A DNA stretch of 64,000 bases from positions 930,001-994,000 of the forward strand of contig CAVSPF010000003.1 in assembly GCA_963729995.1 (NCBI GenBank). The letters are read 5' to 3'. Below, in pieces: positions 1 to 8,222 of this stretch. How positions within the stretch are numbered: the stretch's first letter is position 1; every line of letters begins with the position of its first letter. The stretch comes from VRUE01 sp963729995 (GTDB lineage: Bacteria; Actinomycetota; Thermoleophilia; Solirubrobacterales; 70-9). The notes under the pieces are model-generated. The model saw only the letters and a program-made list of their open reading frames with translations. It was not told the DNA's origin and ran no database searches. The position numbers and the translations under genes were made by a program.

Positions 1-2
1 CG

Positions 3-140
3 CTTCTCTGCGCGGCGCTGGCGCTGACCGAGATCGCGCAGCCGAAGATGCGGATCCTGCGTGTGCCGGCCCTCCTTGCGGGAGGATGCCTGCTGGCGCT
101 CGTCGGGCTGGCCAGCTGGCTGCTGGGCGGGCTGGCATGA
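3..140 (+). CDS. hyfC: Hydrogenase-4 HyfC/HycD-like membrane subunit, C-terminal fragment
   Basis: This is the last 45 codons of a gene that starts before the window. The fragment reads from base 3 to the TGA at 138-140. It contains the acidic-plus-basic stretch TEIAQPKMR followed by one strongly hydrophobic helix, which is how NuoH/HyfC/HycD family proteins (quinone-side or proton-channel membrane anchor of complex I and group-4 hydrogenases) end. The stop overlaps the next start codon (ATGA), and the following genes are hyfE, hyfF, hyfG and hyfI homologues, which supports the assignment. The identity rests on a short piece, so HyfC rather than another NuoH relative is inferred from context. 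Confidence 0.6.
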   Translation, partial: LLCAALALTEIAQPKMRILRVPALLAGGCLLALVGLASWLLGGLA

Positions 141-754
141 GTTCCGTGGCGCTCATGGCGCTCGTCGCCCTCGGGTTCGGCGTGATCCTCGTGCGCCGCC
201 GCAGCCATGCCATCCTGCTGGTCGCCATCCAGGCCCTGCTGCTGGGCGGCGGGGCGCTCTCGCTCGCGGGTGACAATGGCGGCGGGCTGGCGGTGGCGGG
301 CGTCATCCTCCTGGTCCGCGCCGTGGCGCTGCCGGCCTTGCTGACCCTCGCCCGCAGGCGCACACCGGAGCCGGGCCCCGTCGCCCCCGCGACGACCGTG
401 GGGGCCCGCCTGCTCGTCGCCACCGTCGTCGCGCTCGTCGCGATGGCGACGGTCCCGCCGCTCGGGCTCCACGATCCCGCCGTCGAACACAGTGCCATAG
501 CACTGCTTGCCCTCGGAATCGCGACCGTCGTCATGCGACGGCCGGCTCTCCTGCAGGTGCTCGGCACCCTCGTCGCCGAGAACGGGGTCTACCTGCTGGC
601 GATCTCCGTGCCGGGCGGGCTCCCGTTCGTGATCGAGCTGGGCGTGCTGTTCGACCTGGCGCTGGTGGTCACCGTCGCCGCCGCCTTCACCCAGAAGATC
701 CAGGGCGAGGTCGGCACAGGCGACACGGACATACTGCGGGGACTCCGTGACTGA
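137..754 (+). CDS. hyfE: Hydrogenase-4 membrane subunit HyfE
   Basis: A 205-residue, almost entirely hydrophobic protein with about six predicted membrane spans; E. coli HyfE has a similar size and profile. HyfE is a small integral membrane subunit of hydrogenase-4 type complexes, related to the NuoK/MrpC side of the antiporter-like module. I chose the ATG at 137 because it overlaps the upstream stop as ATGA; an earlier in-frame ATG at 86 would run deep into hyfC. Its 3' end overlaps the GTG start of hyfF. Such overlaps suggest translational coupling of the complex. The family is fairly clear from order and hydrophobicity rather than from a catalytic motif. Confidence 0.72.
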   Translation: MSSVALMALVALGFGVILVRRRSHAILLVAIQALLLGGGALSLAGDNGGGLAVAGVILLVRAVALPALLTLARRRTPEPGPVAPATTVGARLLVATVVALVAMATVPPLGLHDPAVEHSAIALLALGIATVVMRRPALLQVLGTLVAENGVYLLAISVPGGLPFVIELGVLFDLALVVTVAAAFTQKIQGEVGTGDTDILRGLRD

Positions 755-2228
755 CGGCGTCCTTGCGATCGCCGTGCTCGCGGTGCCGCTGGGCACCGCC
801 GCCACCGTGGCCCTGATGCCGACAGCCCGTGCCGCGGACCGCCTCAACCTCGTCGGCTGCGGTCTGACGGCGACGCTGGCGCTGGCGCTTGCCGTGCTGG
901 CGCTGGCCGCCGCGCCGGCAGACGCCGCGCGGGGCAGCTGGTACGTGCTCGATGCGGCCAGCGGCGTATTCCTCGCGCTGGTCGCCGTCGTCGGCCTCGC
1001 CAGTGCCGCCGTTTCGCCGTCCTACCTGCGCCACGCCGGCCGCAGCTGGTTCAGCGCCCGGCGCTCCCACGCCCTGTATTACGCGGCCTTCAACGTCTTC
1101 TGGGCGGCGCTGCTGGCGCTGCCGCTCGCCGACAACCTGGCGCTGGCGTGGCTGCTGGTCGAGGCGACCACCGCCGCCTCGGCGCTGCTGGTCGCTTTCA
1201 GCGGCAAGCGCAGCGCGCTCGAGGCGGGCTGGAAGTACGTCGTGCTGACCACGCTGGGGCTGGCGATCGCCCTGCTGGGGATCGTCGTCCTCTTCGTCGC
1301 GGTCGGCAATGACGCTCCAGGCCTGACCCGGCTGGACTGGCGCGAGCTGGCCCGGGCCGCCGGCGACCTGCCACCGCGGACCACCCTCGTCGCCTTCGTC
1401 CTGATCATGGTCGGGCTGGCGAGCAAGATCGGCTGGGCGCCGGTCCACAACTGGCTGCCCGACGCGCACAGCGAGGCGCCGCCCCCGGTCAGCGCGATGC
1501 TCTCAGCGGCGCTGCTTCCGACCGTGCTGCTGATCGCATGGCGGACCAAGCTTGCGCTCGAACCGGCGCTTGGCGCCGGTCCCGTCCGGGAGCTGTTCGT
1601 CGGTTTCGGGCTTGTCTCTCTGCTGATCGCCGTCCCGTTCCTCTGGCGACCGCTGCCCTGGAAGCGCCTCCTGGCCTACTCGAGCCTCGAGCACATGGGG
1701 ATCCTCGCCCTCGGAGTCGGCTTCGGCACGCCGCTGGCGATCGCCGGCGTGGTCGTCCATATCGCCGGGCACGGAATCGCCAAGGCGCTCGGCTTCTACA
1801 CGGCGATCCCGCTGCTGCGGCAGGACCCGGCCAGCGCGAAGACAGCGCCGCGAGGCGTCGCCCGGGCGAGCGTCCCGATCGCCACGGCGATGACGATCAG
1901 CCTGGTCTCGCTTTCCGGGCTGCCTCCCTCGCCGCTCTTCGTCTCCGAGGTGATGATTCTGCTGGGCGGGATGAACGCCGGCCTGACCGTGGTCTCCTCG
2001 ATCGCCGCCGTGCTGCTCGCGCTCGGATTCCTTGGGCTTGCGCACGCCCTGATCGAAGGACTGCTGGGGGAGGGGAAGGGGCGAGGCAACCGTCCAACCT
2101 CCCGCTCGGCCCGGGCCGTGGCCCTGCTCTCCGGAGCTGCGGCCGTGGCGTTGCTGGCACTTGTCGCGGCCGCCTACGCACTGCCCGACTCGGGTGTCGT
2201 CGAAGCGCTGATGAAGAGTGGCGCGTGA
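747..2228 (+). CDS. hyfF: Hydrogenase-4 antiporter-like subunit HyfF (NuoL/M/N family)
   Basis: A 493-residue polytopic membrane protein of the proton-conducting transporter family (NuoL/NuoM/NuoN, MrpD, HyfB/D/F). Visible family marks are the lysine-containing segment around residues 225-250 (GLASKIGWAPVHNWLPDAH), where the conserved channel lysine and the HxWLPDAH motif lie, and SSLEHMG near residue 314. It should carry protons or sodium across the membrane, coupled to the hydrogenase-like module. The GTG start at 747 overlaps the hyfE stop, and the stop overlaps the GTG of hyfG. Only one antiporter-like subunit is seen in the window; another could lie upstream. Confidence 0.85.
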   Translation: MTDGVLAIAVLAVPLGTAATVALMPTARAADRLNLVGCGLTATLALALAVLALAAAPADAARGSWYVLDAASGVFLALVAVVGLASAAVSPSYLRHAGRSWFSARRSHALYYAAFNVFWAALLALPLADNLALAWLLVEATTAASALLVAFSGKRSALEAGWKYVVLTTLGLAIALLGIVVLFVAVGNDAPGLTRLDWRELARAAGDLPPRTTLVAFVLIMVGLASKIGWAPVHNWLPDAHSEAPPPVSAMLSAALLPTVLLIAWRTKLALEPALGAGPVRELFVGFGLVSLLIAVPFLWRPLPWKRLLAYSSLEHMGILALGVGFGTPLAIAGVVVHIAGHGIAKALGFYTAIPLLRQDPASAKTAPRGVARASVPIATAMTISLVSLSGLPPSPLFVSEVMILLGGMNAGLTVVSSIAAVLLALGFLGLAHALIEGLLGEGKGRGNRPTSRSARAVALLSGAAAVALLALVAAAYALPDSGVVEALMKSGA

Positions 2229-3667
2229 GCCCGCGGGCCGCGGTGCCGCACCAGGGCGCCAGCCGAGTCGCGGTCGAGCCGCCCGACTGGCGCGACGCCT
2301 GTCGGCGAGCGCTCGACGACGGCGCTCGCTTCTGCGGGGCCTACGCCGGCGGCTCGGGCGCCGATCGGTGCTGGAGCGCGCTGTTCGCCCGTGGCGCGGA
2401 GACGCAGGTGCTCACGACCCGGCCTGGCGGCGAGGGACCGTCGACGATCATCGACCTCGTTCCCGCGGCAGGGTGGGACGAGCGTGAGGCCCATGACCTC
2501 TACGGGATGCGGTTCTGCGGCCACGAGCCGCTGCGTCCGCTCGTGGCCCACCCGCTCGAGACGGCGAGCTGGACCGTTCCGGTCGAGGGGGAGGGGGTGC
2601 ACGAGGTGGCCGTCGGACCTGTCCACGCCGGCGTGATCGAGTCCGGCCACTTTCGCTTCCACGTCGTCGGCGAGCGGATCCTCCTCGTCGACCCGCGCCT
2701 CTTCCACAAGCACCGCGGGCTGGAGCGCGCCGCCGAGGGGCGGGAGCTGCCCGAGGGGCTGGCCTTCGCCCAGAGGGCATGCGGCGCCTGCGCGGTCGCC
2801 AACTCGGTCGCCTACGCGCAAGCCTGCGAGAACCTCCTCGGCCTGACCCCTTCCCGGGAGCTGCGGCGCGCCCGCACCCTGCTGCTCGAGCTGGAGCGGC
2901 TCTACAACCACCTCAACGACATCGCCGCCGTCTGCGCGGGAGTCGGGTTCGCCACTGGGAACATGGCCTTTGCCGCTCTGAAGGAGCGCGCCATGCGTCT
3001 CAACGAGGCCCTCGCCGGTCACCGCTTCCTGTTCGGATCGGTCGAGGTCGGCGCCAGTCGCCTCTCCCTGCCGTCCCCGATCGCCGATCGTGCGCGCGGC
3101 GAGCTTCACGAGCTGGGCCTGGATGCGGCGCGGACATGGCGAGAGATCCGGTTCGCGGCGTCTGTTCAAGCTCGACTCGGTGGGGTGGGGGTCCTCGATC
3201 GCGGCGACGCCCTCGAGCTCGGTGCGGTCGGGCCCGCCGCGCGCGCCTCCGGGCTGAGCCTGGACACGCGCACTGCCAGCCCCGGCCTCTGGTACGGCTC
3301 GGCCTTTGTCGCAGCCGTCCCGCCGGTCGCCGGGGGAGACGTCGCCGCACGCCTCGAGGTGCGAGCGATCGAGCTCGAGGCGACCTTCGAGATGCTGGAG
3401 GATCTCCTCTCCAATTCGGTGAGCGGCGACGCCGCGAGCCCGGGCGGTCCCGCCAGCCCCGTGGGCGTGGCGCGCGTCGAGAGCCCGCGGGGGGAGACGG
3501 TCTGCGTGGTGGAGCCGGCGGCGTATCGGGTGCAGCGGCTTCACCTGCGCACCGGCTCCTACGCCAACTGGCCGGCGCTGGCGCACGCCACGGCGGGCAA
3601 CCTCCTGGCGGACTTTCCGCTGATCAACAAGAGCTTCGAGCTCTGTTACGCCTGCGTGGATCGCTGA
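2225..3667 (+). CDS. hyfG: Group-4 [NiFe]-hydrogenase-like large subunit HyfG/HycE (NuoC-NuoD fusion)
   Basis: A 480-residue fusion. Residues 1-115 resemble the 30-kDa NuoC subunit (WDEREAHDLYGM). Residues 130-480 resemble the NuoD/[NiFe] large subunit. Two cysteine pairs are present, CGAC (C186/C189) and CYAC (C474/C477), the positions that bind Ni-Fe in hydrogenases and are lost in complex I NuoD, so a metal site is plausible. The usual histidine four residues after the first pair is asparagine (CGACAVAN). The protein stops right after CYACVDR, the point where HycE-type precursors are normally cut by a maturation protease, so there is no C-terminal extension. The GTG start overlaps the hyfF stop. 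Confidence 0.83.
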   Translation: MSPRAAVPHQGASRVAVEPPDWRDACRRALDDGARFCGAYAGGSGADRCWSALFARGAETQVLTTRPGGEGPSTIIDLVPAAGWDEREAHDLYGMRFCGHEPLRPLVAHPLETASWTVPVEGEGVHEVAVGPVHAGVIESGHFRFHVVGERILLVDPRLFHKHRGLERAAEGRELPEGLAFAQRACGACAVANSVAYAQACENLLGLTPSRELRRARTLLLELERLYNHLNDIAAVCAGVGFATGNMAFAALKERAMRLNEALAGHRFLFGSVEVGASRLSLPSPIADRARGELHELGLDAARTWREIRFAASVQARLGGVGVLDRGDALELGAVGPAARASGLSLDTRTASPGLWYGSAFVAAVPPVAGGDVAARLEVRAIELEATFEMLEDLLSNSVSGDAASPGGPASPVGVARVESPRGETVCVVEPAAYRVQRLHLRTGSYANWPALAHATAGNLLADFPLINKSFELCYACVDR

Positions 3668-3669
3668 CC

Positions 3670-4194
3670 GTGTTCGTCCTGCTCCGTCACCTCCAGCGCG
3701 TCCGCCGTGAAGCCGCCCTGCCGAGGCGCAGCGGCTCCCGCTCGCTGGCGATCCGCCACGTCGACGCGGGGTCCTGCAACGCGTGCGAGCACGAGCTGGC
3801 CGCGACGGCGGCCCCGCAGTACGACCTGCAGCGCTTCGGGCTCGGCATCGTCGCCTCGCCGCGCCACGCCGACGTCCTGCTCGTCACCGGCCCGGTCACG
3901 ACGCGCATGGCCGGCCCGCTGCGAGCGGCGTACGAGGCGATGCCCGAGCCGCGCCTGGTCGCCGCCCTCGGCGACTGTGCGCTTGGCTGCGGCGTCCTCG
4001 GCGACCCGGCCGAGCTGGCGGGCCCACTAGAGGAGCTGCTGCCAGTGGACGTCCGCATTCCCGGCTGCCCGCCAACCCCAAAGGAGATAGCCGACGCAAT
4101 CCTGGCGGTCAGCGAAGAGGGGCCTCGCTTGGCACTTTCACCCGGTGGGAACAGGGTCAAAGTCCAAAGCGAGCGCGTCCTCAACGCACGATAA
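3670..4194 (+). CDS. hyfI: Hydrogenase-4 iron-sulfur small subunit HyfI (NuoB-like)
   Basis: A 174-residue protein of the NuoB/HycG family, the small subunit carrying the proximal [4Fe-4S] cluster next to the NiFe site. Cysteines typical of the family are visible: SCNACE (C36, C39), GDCALGC (C103, C107) and PGCPP (C133). GTG at 3670 follows the hyfG stop by 2 bp. No HyfH-type ferredoxin gene lies between hyfG and hyfI, unlike in E. coli hyf. The last about 20 residues (GPRLALSPGG onwards) lie on an imperfect palindrome (4124-4173) and look like an added tail. It faces the convergent dsbA-like gene across 64 bp. Confidence 0.8.
   Translation: MFVLLRHLQRVRREAALPRRSGSRSLAIRHVDAGSCNACEHELAATAAPQYDLQRFGLGIVASPRHADVLLVTGPVTTRMAGPLRAAYEAMPEPRLVAALGDCALGCGVLGDPAELAGPLEELLPVDVRIPGCPPTPKEIADAILAVSEEGPRLALSPGGNRVKVQSERVLNAR
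4124..4173. repeat. Imperfect palindrome in the hyfI 3' end
   Basis: Arms 4124-4143 and 4154-4173 are complementary at 17 of 20 positions around a 10-nt loop. The inner part (ACTTTCACCC and GGGTCAAAGT) resembles the perfect palindrome inside coaBC at 46217-46252, while the outer part (CTCGCTT / AAAGCGAG) is unrelated to it. It is read in frame as residues 152-168 of HyfI. Confidence 0.55.
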
Positions 4195-4258
4195 TGGTGG
4201 TTATGTGAACTCGTACGCTAAGAGCGCGTCTCAACTGGCCTGGGGCTCGCGCCCCCCC

Positions 4259-5020
4259 TCAGCCGGCTTCGGTGATTGCGGTTTCGAGCGCGCTTGCGGA
4301 GCCGGGTGTGCCCAGCGTCTTCAGGCCCGCCGTGACCGGCCCCTTGACCGCGAATGACGGCGTACCGCTGAAGCCAAGCTGCTGCGCTTCGGACGTGGTC
4401 CGCGAAACCTCGCTGAGGACCGCCTTGCTCTTGCGGTCCCTGTTCCACCTGGCGATGTCCGGCACGCCGGCGCCTTTGGCGATTTCGGTCATGAAGGAGT
4501 CGGTGACGTAGCCGGAGCCCTCTGCGCCCTGGTTGCGGTAGAAGAGCTCGATGTAGCTCCAACCACGCCCCTGCTTGCCGGCGGCAATCGCCGCAGCCCC
4601 GGCCGGCGTCGACTGCTGGCTGATGATCGTGAAGTTGCGGAACTCGATCTTCGCTTCGCCGCTGCGCACCTTCGATTCGATCACGCTGGGGACGATTTCC
4701 TCGGAGTAGGCCTTGCAGACCGGGCACTGGAGGTCGCCGAACTCGAACAGGGTCACCTTGGCGTTCGGCTTGCCGAGGACCAGCCCGCTCTGCGGTATCC
4801 CGCTGAGCTCGTGGCGCACGAGGGCGGCGTCTTCGACGTTGCCGCTCCCGCCGCCCTGGTTCTGGCTGACCACGACCGCAACCGCCACCGCGACGACCGC
4901 CAGGAAGGCAGCGGCGGACCCGAGCTTCAGAAGGCGCTGGCGCCTCTCCTGCCCCTCGACCTCGCTTTCCTTGCGCAGCCGTTCGTCACGGCGTTCCTCT
5001 CTAGCCTTCTTTCCGCTCAC
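4259..5020 (-). CDS. Membrane-anchored DsbA-family thiol-disulfide oxidoreductase
   Basis: A 253-residue protein: charged cytoplasmic N-terminus (residues 1-30), one membrane helix (about 31-55, AFLAVVAVAVAVVV), then an extracytoplasmic DsbA-like thioredoxin domain with the active site CPVC (about residue 95) and the cis-proline segment FSGTPSF near residue 220. It should oxidise cysteine pairs in exported proteins. The GTG at 5018-5020 overlaps the VKOR stop (GTGA), so the two are translationally coupled; VKOR proteins re-oxidise DsbA-like partners in actinobacteria, giving a complete oxidative-folding pair. An upstream extension in the same frame only overlaps VKOR out of frame and was rejected. 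Confidence 0.88.
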   Translation of the reverse strand: MSGKKAREERRDERLRKESEVEGQERRQRLLKLGSAAAFLAVVAVAVAVVVSQNQGGGSGNVEDAALVRHELSGIPQSGLVLGKPNAKVTLFEFGDLQCPVCKAYSEEIVPSVIESKVRSGEAKIEFRNFTIISQQSTPAGAAAIAAGKQGRGWSYIELFYRNQGAEGSGYVTDSFMTEIAKGAGVPDIARWNRDRKSKAVLSEVSRTTSEAQQLGFSGTPSFAVKGPVTAGLKTLGTPGSASALETAITEAG

Positions 5021-5448
5021 GCGGGCCTCCCGACGTAGGTGACCATTCGAGTGGCATTCAATCCGAAAAGCACGGTCATCAGCACCGCGCTCGCAACGCA
5101 CCACTGGCAGATCGCATCGATCACGAAGAGCTCGAGGTAGGTCAGGTAGACGCTGAAGCCGAAGCCGCCGAGGGCGAGTGCGAACCCCGCCATGCGGGCG
5201 CCGTCGCCGCGCAGCAGGGCGGCGAGGAGCAGCAGCGCGTAGCCGGCAATCCCGAGGACGGCGACGTTCGCGCCGAACAGGTGCGAGTAGGAACTGCTCG
5301 CGACGGTCTGGCAGCCGCTTCCGCCCGCCAGGCAAACCGGTGCGCCTCCGCCTGCATCCGCGATCGTGATGTAGGTCGCGACGCCGATGCCAAAGGCCGC
5401 GACAAACGTCGCCGCCTTGCGCAATGTGGCCTCCTGGGGCGCTCTCAT
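5017..5448 (-). CDS. Vitamin K epoxide reductase (VKOR) family membrane protein
   Basis: A 143-residue protein with four or five membrane helices. The family's cysteines are present: a loop pair around residues 39-46 (VCLAGGSGC) and the redox motif CQWC near residue 115 at the start of a helix. Bacterial VKOR does the job of DsbB: it takes electrons from the DsbA partner and passes them to a quinone. The coupled downstream gene encodes that DsbA-like partner. The ATG at 5446-5448 lies just upstream of the hydrolase 3' end and is a natural start. Confidence 0.9.
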   Translation of the reverse strand: MRAPQEATLRKAATFVAAFGIGVATYITIADAGGGAPVCLAGGSGCQTVASSSYSHLFGANVAVLGIAGYALLLLAALLRGDGARMAGFALALGGFGFSVYLTYLELFVIDAICQWCVASAVLMTVLFGLNATRMVTYVGRPA

Positions 5449-5460
5449 CGTTCGCGAAGC

Positions 5461-6330
5461 CTAGGGTTTTGTCGCGCGAGGCTCCCTGAGCCTCGCGGCG
5501 ACCTCCGGTTCTCCGCAGAAGGCGACGATCTCGCGCGAGAGCTTTCCACCCTGCCAGGCAAGGGGCGACTCGCCCCGCGCCTCCCCGACCAGACGCCCCA
5601 GCGGAAGCCGCGCCGCATAGGCCTCGGCAACCGCACGTGGGTGGCCCGGGTCGGCCTCGTCATAACTGGCCACCACCAGCGAGGGCACCCGCAGGGACTC
5701 CAGCTCCCGCAGGCTGCCAAAGGGCCGCGAGCGTGGCACCTGGCGCAGGGCCTCGACCAGGGTCCCCAGGTCGCGGTGCAGGAGCATCCGCTCGCGCGTG
5801 AAGCGCAACACGGTGTGCCGCCAGGCGGGGTCGATCCCCTGCTGGCGGTCGATGTAGTCGAGGAAGCCATCCACCCCTCCCCGCTCAAGTGCCGCGGCGA
5901 GCCCGTCCCAATAGGCAAGCGACTCAGTGGGAATCTCCCCGCTGTACACCGGGCCGATCGCCACCAGACCGGCGACGCGGCCGGGGTGCCGCAGCGCATA
6001 GGCCACCGCGGTGTGAGCCCCCATCGAGTGCCCGGCCAGCACGAAGCTGCGGCCCTCCAGCGTGGCCGCGATCACGGATTCCAGGTCGCCGACCAGCTCC
6101 GGGTATCCATAACCCTGTCCCTCCGGCGCGGGATCGGACTCGCCGTGGCCACGGGCGTCGTAGCAGACCACCGTGTGGTGGGCCCGCTCCAGCGCCCGCG
6201 AACCGTGGACGACGTAGCGGCGGGTCGCCGTGATGCCGTGACAGAGGACGACCGGCGTCCCCTCCCCCGCCGTTTCGCCGCGGATCGCCGGCCGCTCGCC
6301 AGCCGTGAAGGGGGCCGGCGGGTGCGGCAT
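5461..6330 (-). CDS. Alpha/beta hydrolase
   Basis: A 289-residue alpha/beta-hydrolase fold protein. The oxyanion segment CHGITATRR is at about residue 30, the nucleophile elbow GHSMG near residue 97, and a late acidic residue and histidine complete a probable triad. The substrate cannot be told from sequence; lipase, esterase and C-C hydrolase relatives all look like this. The ATG at 6328-6330 overlaps the peroxiredoxin stop by one base (TGATG), which I prefer over the TTG one codon earlier. It ends 12 bp before the VKOR start on the same strand, so VKOR-dsbA may be read through from it. Confidence 0.8.
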   Translation of the reverse strand: MPHPPAPFTAGERPAIRGETAGEGTPVVLCHGITATRRYVVHGSRALERAHHTVVCYDARGHGESDPAPEGQGYGYPELVGDLESVIAATLEGRSFVLAGHSMGAHTAVAYALRHPGRVAGLVAIGPVYSGEIPTESLAYWDGLAAALERGGVDGFLDYIDRQQGIDPAWRHTVLRFTRERMLLHRDLGTLVEALRQVPRSRPFGSLRELESLRVPSLVVASYDEADPGHPRAVAEAYAARLPLGRLVGEARGESPLAWQGGKLSREIVAFCGEPEVAARLREPRATKP

Positions 6331-6782
6331 CAACCGAGCGCGGCAACCGCGCGCTCGATATCCGCCGCCGTCTCGAAGGTCAGGCCGGCCAGGCTCACCT
6401 TGCGGTGGCGGATGACACCCTCCTCATCGATGACGAAGATCGCGCGGCGCACGAGCGGTCCGGCCACGACCCCGTAGGCCCGGCACACCGCCTTGTCCTC
6501 GTCGGCGAGCAGCGGCACGTTCAGCCTCTTCTCCTCGACGAAGCGCTCGTGCGAATCAACGGATTGCGGAGAGATGCCGACCACGTCCGCGCCGAGAGAG
6601 TCGAGGCGATCGCCTTCGTCTCGGTAGGAGCAGAACTGGCGGGTGCAGACCGGCGTGAAGTCGCCCGGGTAGAAGGCGAGGACGAGCCTGCGTCCGCGGA
6701 AGTCGGCGAGACGGTAGGTCCTGCCGCCGGTGCCCGGCAGTGCGAAATCGGGTGCCTGGTCTCCCACTCTTGCCGTCGCCAT
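6330..6782 (-). CDS. bcp: Peroxiredoxin of the BCP/PrxQ type
   Basis: A 150-residue AhpC/TSA-family thiol peroxidase that reduces hydrogen peroxide and organic hydroperoxides. The peroxidatic cysteine is in GDFTPVC (about residue 46) and a second cysteine five residues later (CTRQFC) is the usual resolving cysteine of PrxQ/BCP enzymes. A TAGGTT motif ends 6 nt before the ATG (6789-6794), fitting a leaderless transcript. The stop overlaps the hydrolase start. Its location beside a VKOR/DsbA pair is consistent with a small redox cluster, though a functional link is only inferred. Confidence 0.88.
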   Translation of the reverse strand: MATARVGDQAPDFALPGTGGRTYRLADFRGRRLVLAFYPGDFTPVCTRQFCSYRDEGDRLDSLGADVVGISPQSVDSHERFVEEKRLNVPLLADEDKAVCRAYGVVAGPLVRRAIFVIDEEGVIRHRKVSLAGLTFETAADIERAVAALG

Positions 6783-6807
6783 TGGATCAACCTAACCGAT
6801 GGGCTGA

Positions 6808-7488
6808 CTAGCCCGTCTCGATCGTGACCCTTTCGATCAGCACCGTCTGTTTCGGTTTTTCGAGCGGTGTGCCGAGCTTGCCGATGCGTTCGACCACGTC
6901 GAACCCCTTGCTGACCTTGCCGACGAGCGCATATTCGGGTGGAAGCCCGGCGTCCGCCGCAAGGATGACGAAGAACTGGCTCCCCGAGCGCCCCGGCGGC
7001 TCAGCCGAGCTTTTCGCCATCGCCACGACCCCTCTTGTGTAGGCGAGGTTGGATGGCGGCTTCTCGTCGACGCTGTAGCCGGGCCCGCCGGTCCCGTTGC
7101 CGAGCGGATCGCCGCCCTGAATGACGAAGCCAGGCGCCACCCGGTGGAAGGTGAGGTCGTTGTAGAAGCCCTTCTTCGCGAGGAAGACGAAGGAGTTGAC
7201 GGTCTTCGGCGCGCGGGCCGTATCGAACGCGATGTCAAATGTGCCGCAGCTCGTCTGGACGACGGCGCTCAGCTTCTCCCCCCTCGTCACCGTCTGCCTT
7301 GGCGCCCCGTAGCCGACGTGCTTGGGTTTTGGCGCTGCGACCTGCCTGCAACCCGAGCTGCTGGCCGTCGTCGTCGATCCCCCGCCGCTGCCGCCGCCTC
7401 GGCCGATCAGGATGGCCGCCACCACACCCGCCGCGAGCAGCGCGAAGACGGCAAGGATCATCAAGCGACGGTCCGGCGACTGCTCCAT
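6808..7488 (-). CDS. Membrane-anchored cyclophilin-type peptidyl-prolyl isomerase
   Basis: A 226-residue protein with one N-terminal membrane helix (about residues 8-30, LMILAVFALLAAGVVAA), a glycine/serine/threonine linker, and a cyclophilin domain from about residue 70. Core cyclophilin segments are present: FHRVAPGFVIQGGDP with the catalytic Arg, and the SSAEPPGRSGSQFFV region. It should speed prolyl cis-trans isomerisation of exported proteins on the outer face of the membrane. TAGGCT lies 8 nt before the ATG (7497-7502), so the message may be leaderless. Confidence 0.88.
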   Translation of the reverse strand: MEQSPDRRLMILAVFALLAAGVVAAILIGRGGGSGGGSTTTASSSGCRQVAAPKPKHVGYGAPRQTVTRGEKLSAVVQTSCGTFDIAFDTARAPKTVNSFVFLAKKGFYNDLTFHRVAPGFVIQGGDPLGNGTGGPGYSVDEKPPSNLAYTRGVVAMAKSSAEPPGRSGSQFFVILAADAGLPPEYALVGKVSKGFDVVERIGKLGTPLEKPKQTVLIERVTIETG

Positions 7489-7540
7489 CGACGGAGAGCC
7501 TAGAGGATCGCCGCCCCTCTTCCCCTGAGATCATCCAGGC

Positions 7541-8194
7541 GTGCTTCAGTCCCGCCTCGGAAGCCCACAGCGAGACCGCATCGTCGGCCGGGCCGTCAAC
7601 AACCTCGTCGTCCGCACACCCTGGCTGTGGCCGCTGCTGCGAAGCCCGACCCGTCGCTTCTTCTCCGAACGGGCGGGCGGCTGGGACGAGCGGACCGGCG
7701 CCGGAGGCGTCGACCATCTCGCCACCCTTGCGGCGGCGGTCCTGCAGGCCGGCCGCACCCCCGAGCGGGTTCTCGATGTCGGCTGCGGGACCGGCGAGGG
7801 CGCGCTGTTCCTGACCCGTGAGTTCCCGCAGGCGCGGGTTCGCGGGGTTGACCTCTCCGCGGAGATGATCTCCGCGGCGGCGTCGAAGGTCGGTCTCGAT
7901 CCGGAGGGACGCATCGCCTTCAAAGTCGGCGACGCAGCCGCGCTCCCCTACCTCGACGATTCCTTCGACCTCGTCACACAGCTCAACATGCCGCCCTTCT
8001 TCGACGAGCTCGTTCGGGTGCTGCGCCCTGGCGGCTACGTGATCGTCGCCTCCAGCTGGGGATCCGCAACCCCCTTCTACACCCACCCCCGCCTGCTGCG
8101 CTGGAAGTTCCTGCAGCGCGGCGTCGAGCAGGTGGCGCTCGGCGAGGCCGGCGCCGGCACGTTCTACGTCGGGCGCCTCACCAGCGGCGGCTGA
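7541..8194 (+). CDS. Class I SAM-dependent methyltransferase
   Basis: A 217-residue protein with a Methyltransf_11-type Rossmann core: motif I LDVGCGTGEG (about residues 73-82), acidic residue of motif II in GVDLSAEM, motif post-II GDAAALPYLDDSFD, and LRPGGYV. The substrate is unknown. GTG at 7541 is the first suitable start after the divergent cyclophilin promoter; no strong Shine-Dalgarno is visible. It lies 28 bp before the lipid kinase, so they may be cotranscribed, although the kinase also has its own promoter-like signal. Confidence 0.75.
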   Translation: MLQSRLGSPQRDRIVGRAVNNLVVRTPWLWPLLRSPTRRFFSERAGGWDERTGAGGVDHLATLAAAVLQAGRTPERVLDVGCGTGEGALFLTREFPQARVRGVDLSAEMISAAASKVGLDPEGRIAFKVGDAAALPYLDDSFDLVTQLNMPPFFDELVRVLRPGGYVIVASSWGSATPFYTHPRLLRWKFLQRGVEQVALGEAGAGTFYVGRLTSGG

Positions 8195-8222
8195 GCCACC
8201 CGGCACGAATAGGCTGCAACGA

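Noticed and set aside
1538..2224. Longer N-terminus for the hydrogenase large subunit, overlapping hyfF
   Set aside because: The translation of that stretch is arginine/alanine-rich shadow of hyfF; the GTG at 2225 overlaps the hyfF stop and gives a NuoC-like start.
3..4194. NADH dehydrogenase (complex I) fragment
   Set aside because: The large subunit keeps both CxxC pairs and the gene order C-E-F-G-I is that of hydrogenase-4; complex I NuoD lacks these cysteines.
4241..4254. GGGGC-TCGC-GCCCC hairpin between hyfI and the dsbA-like gene as a terminator
   Set aside because: Short, with no T-tract on either strand; cannot be told from ordinary GC-rich sequence.
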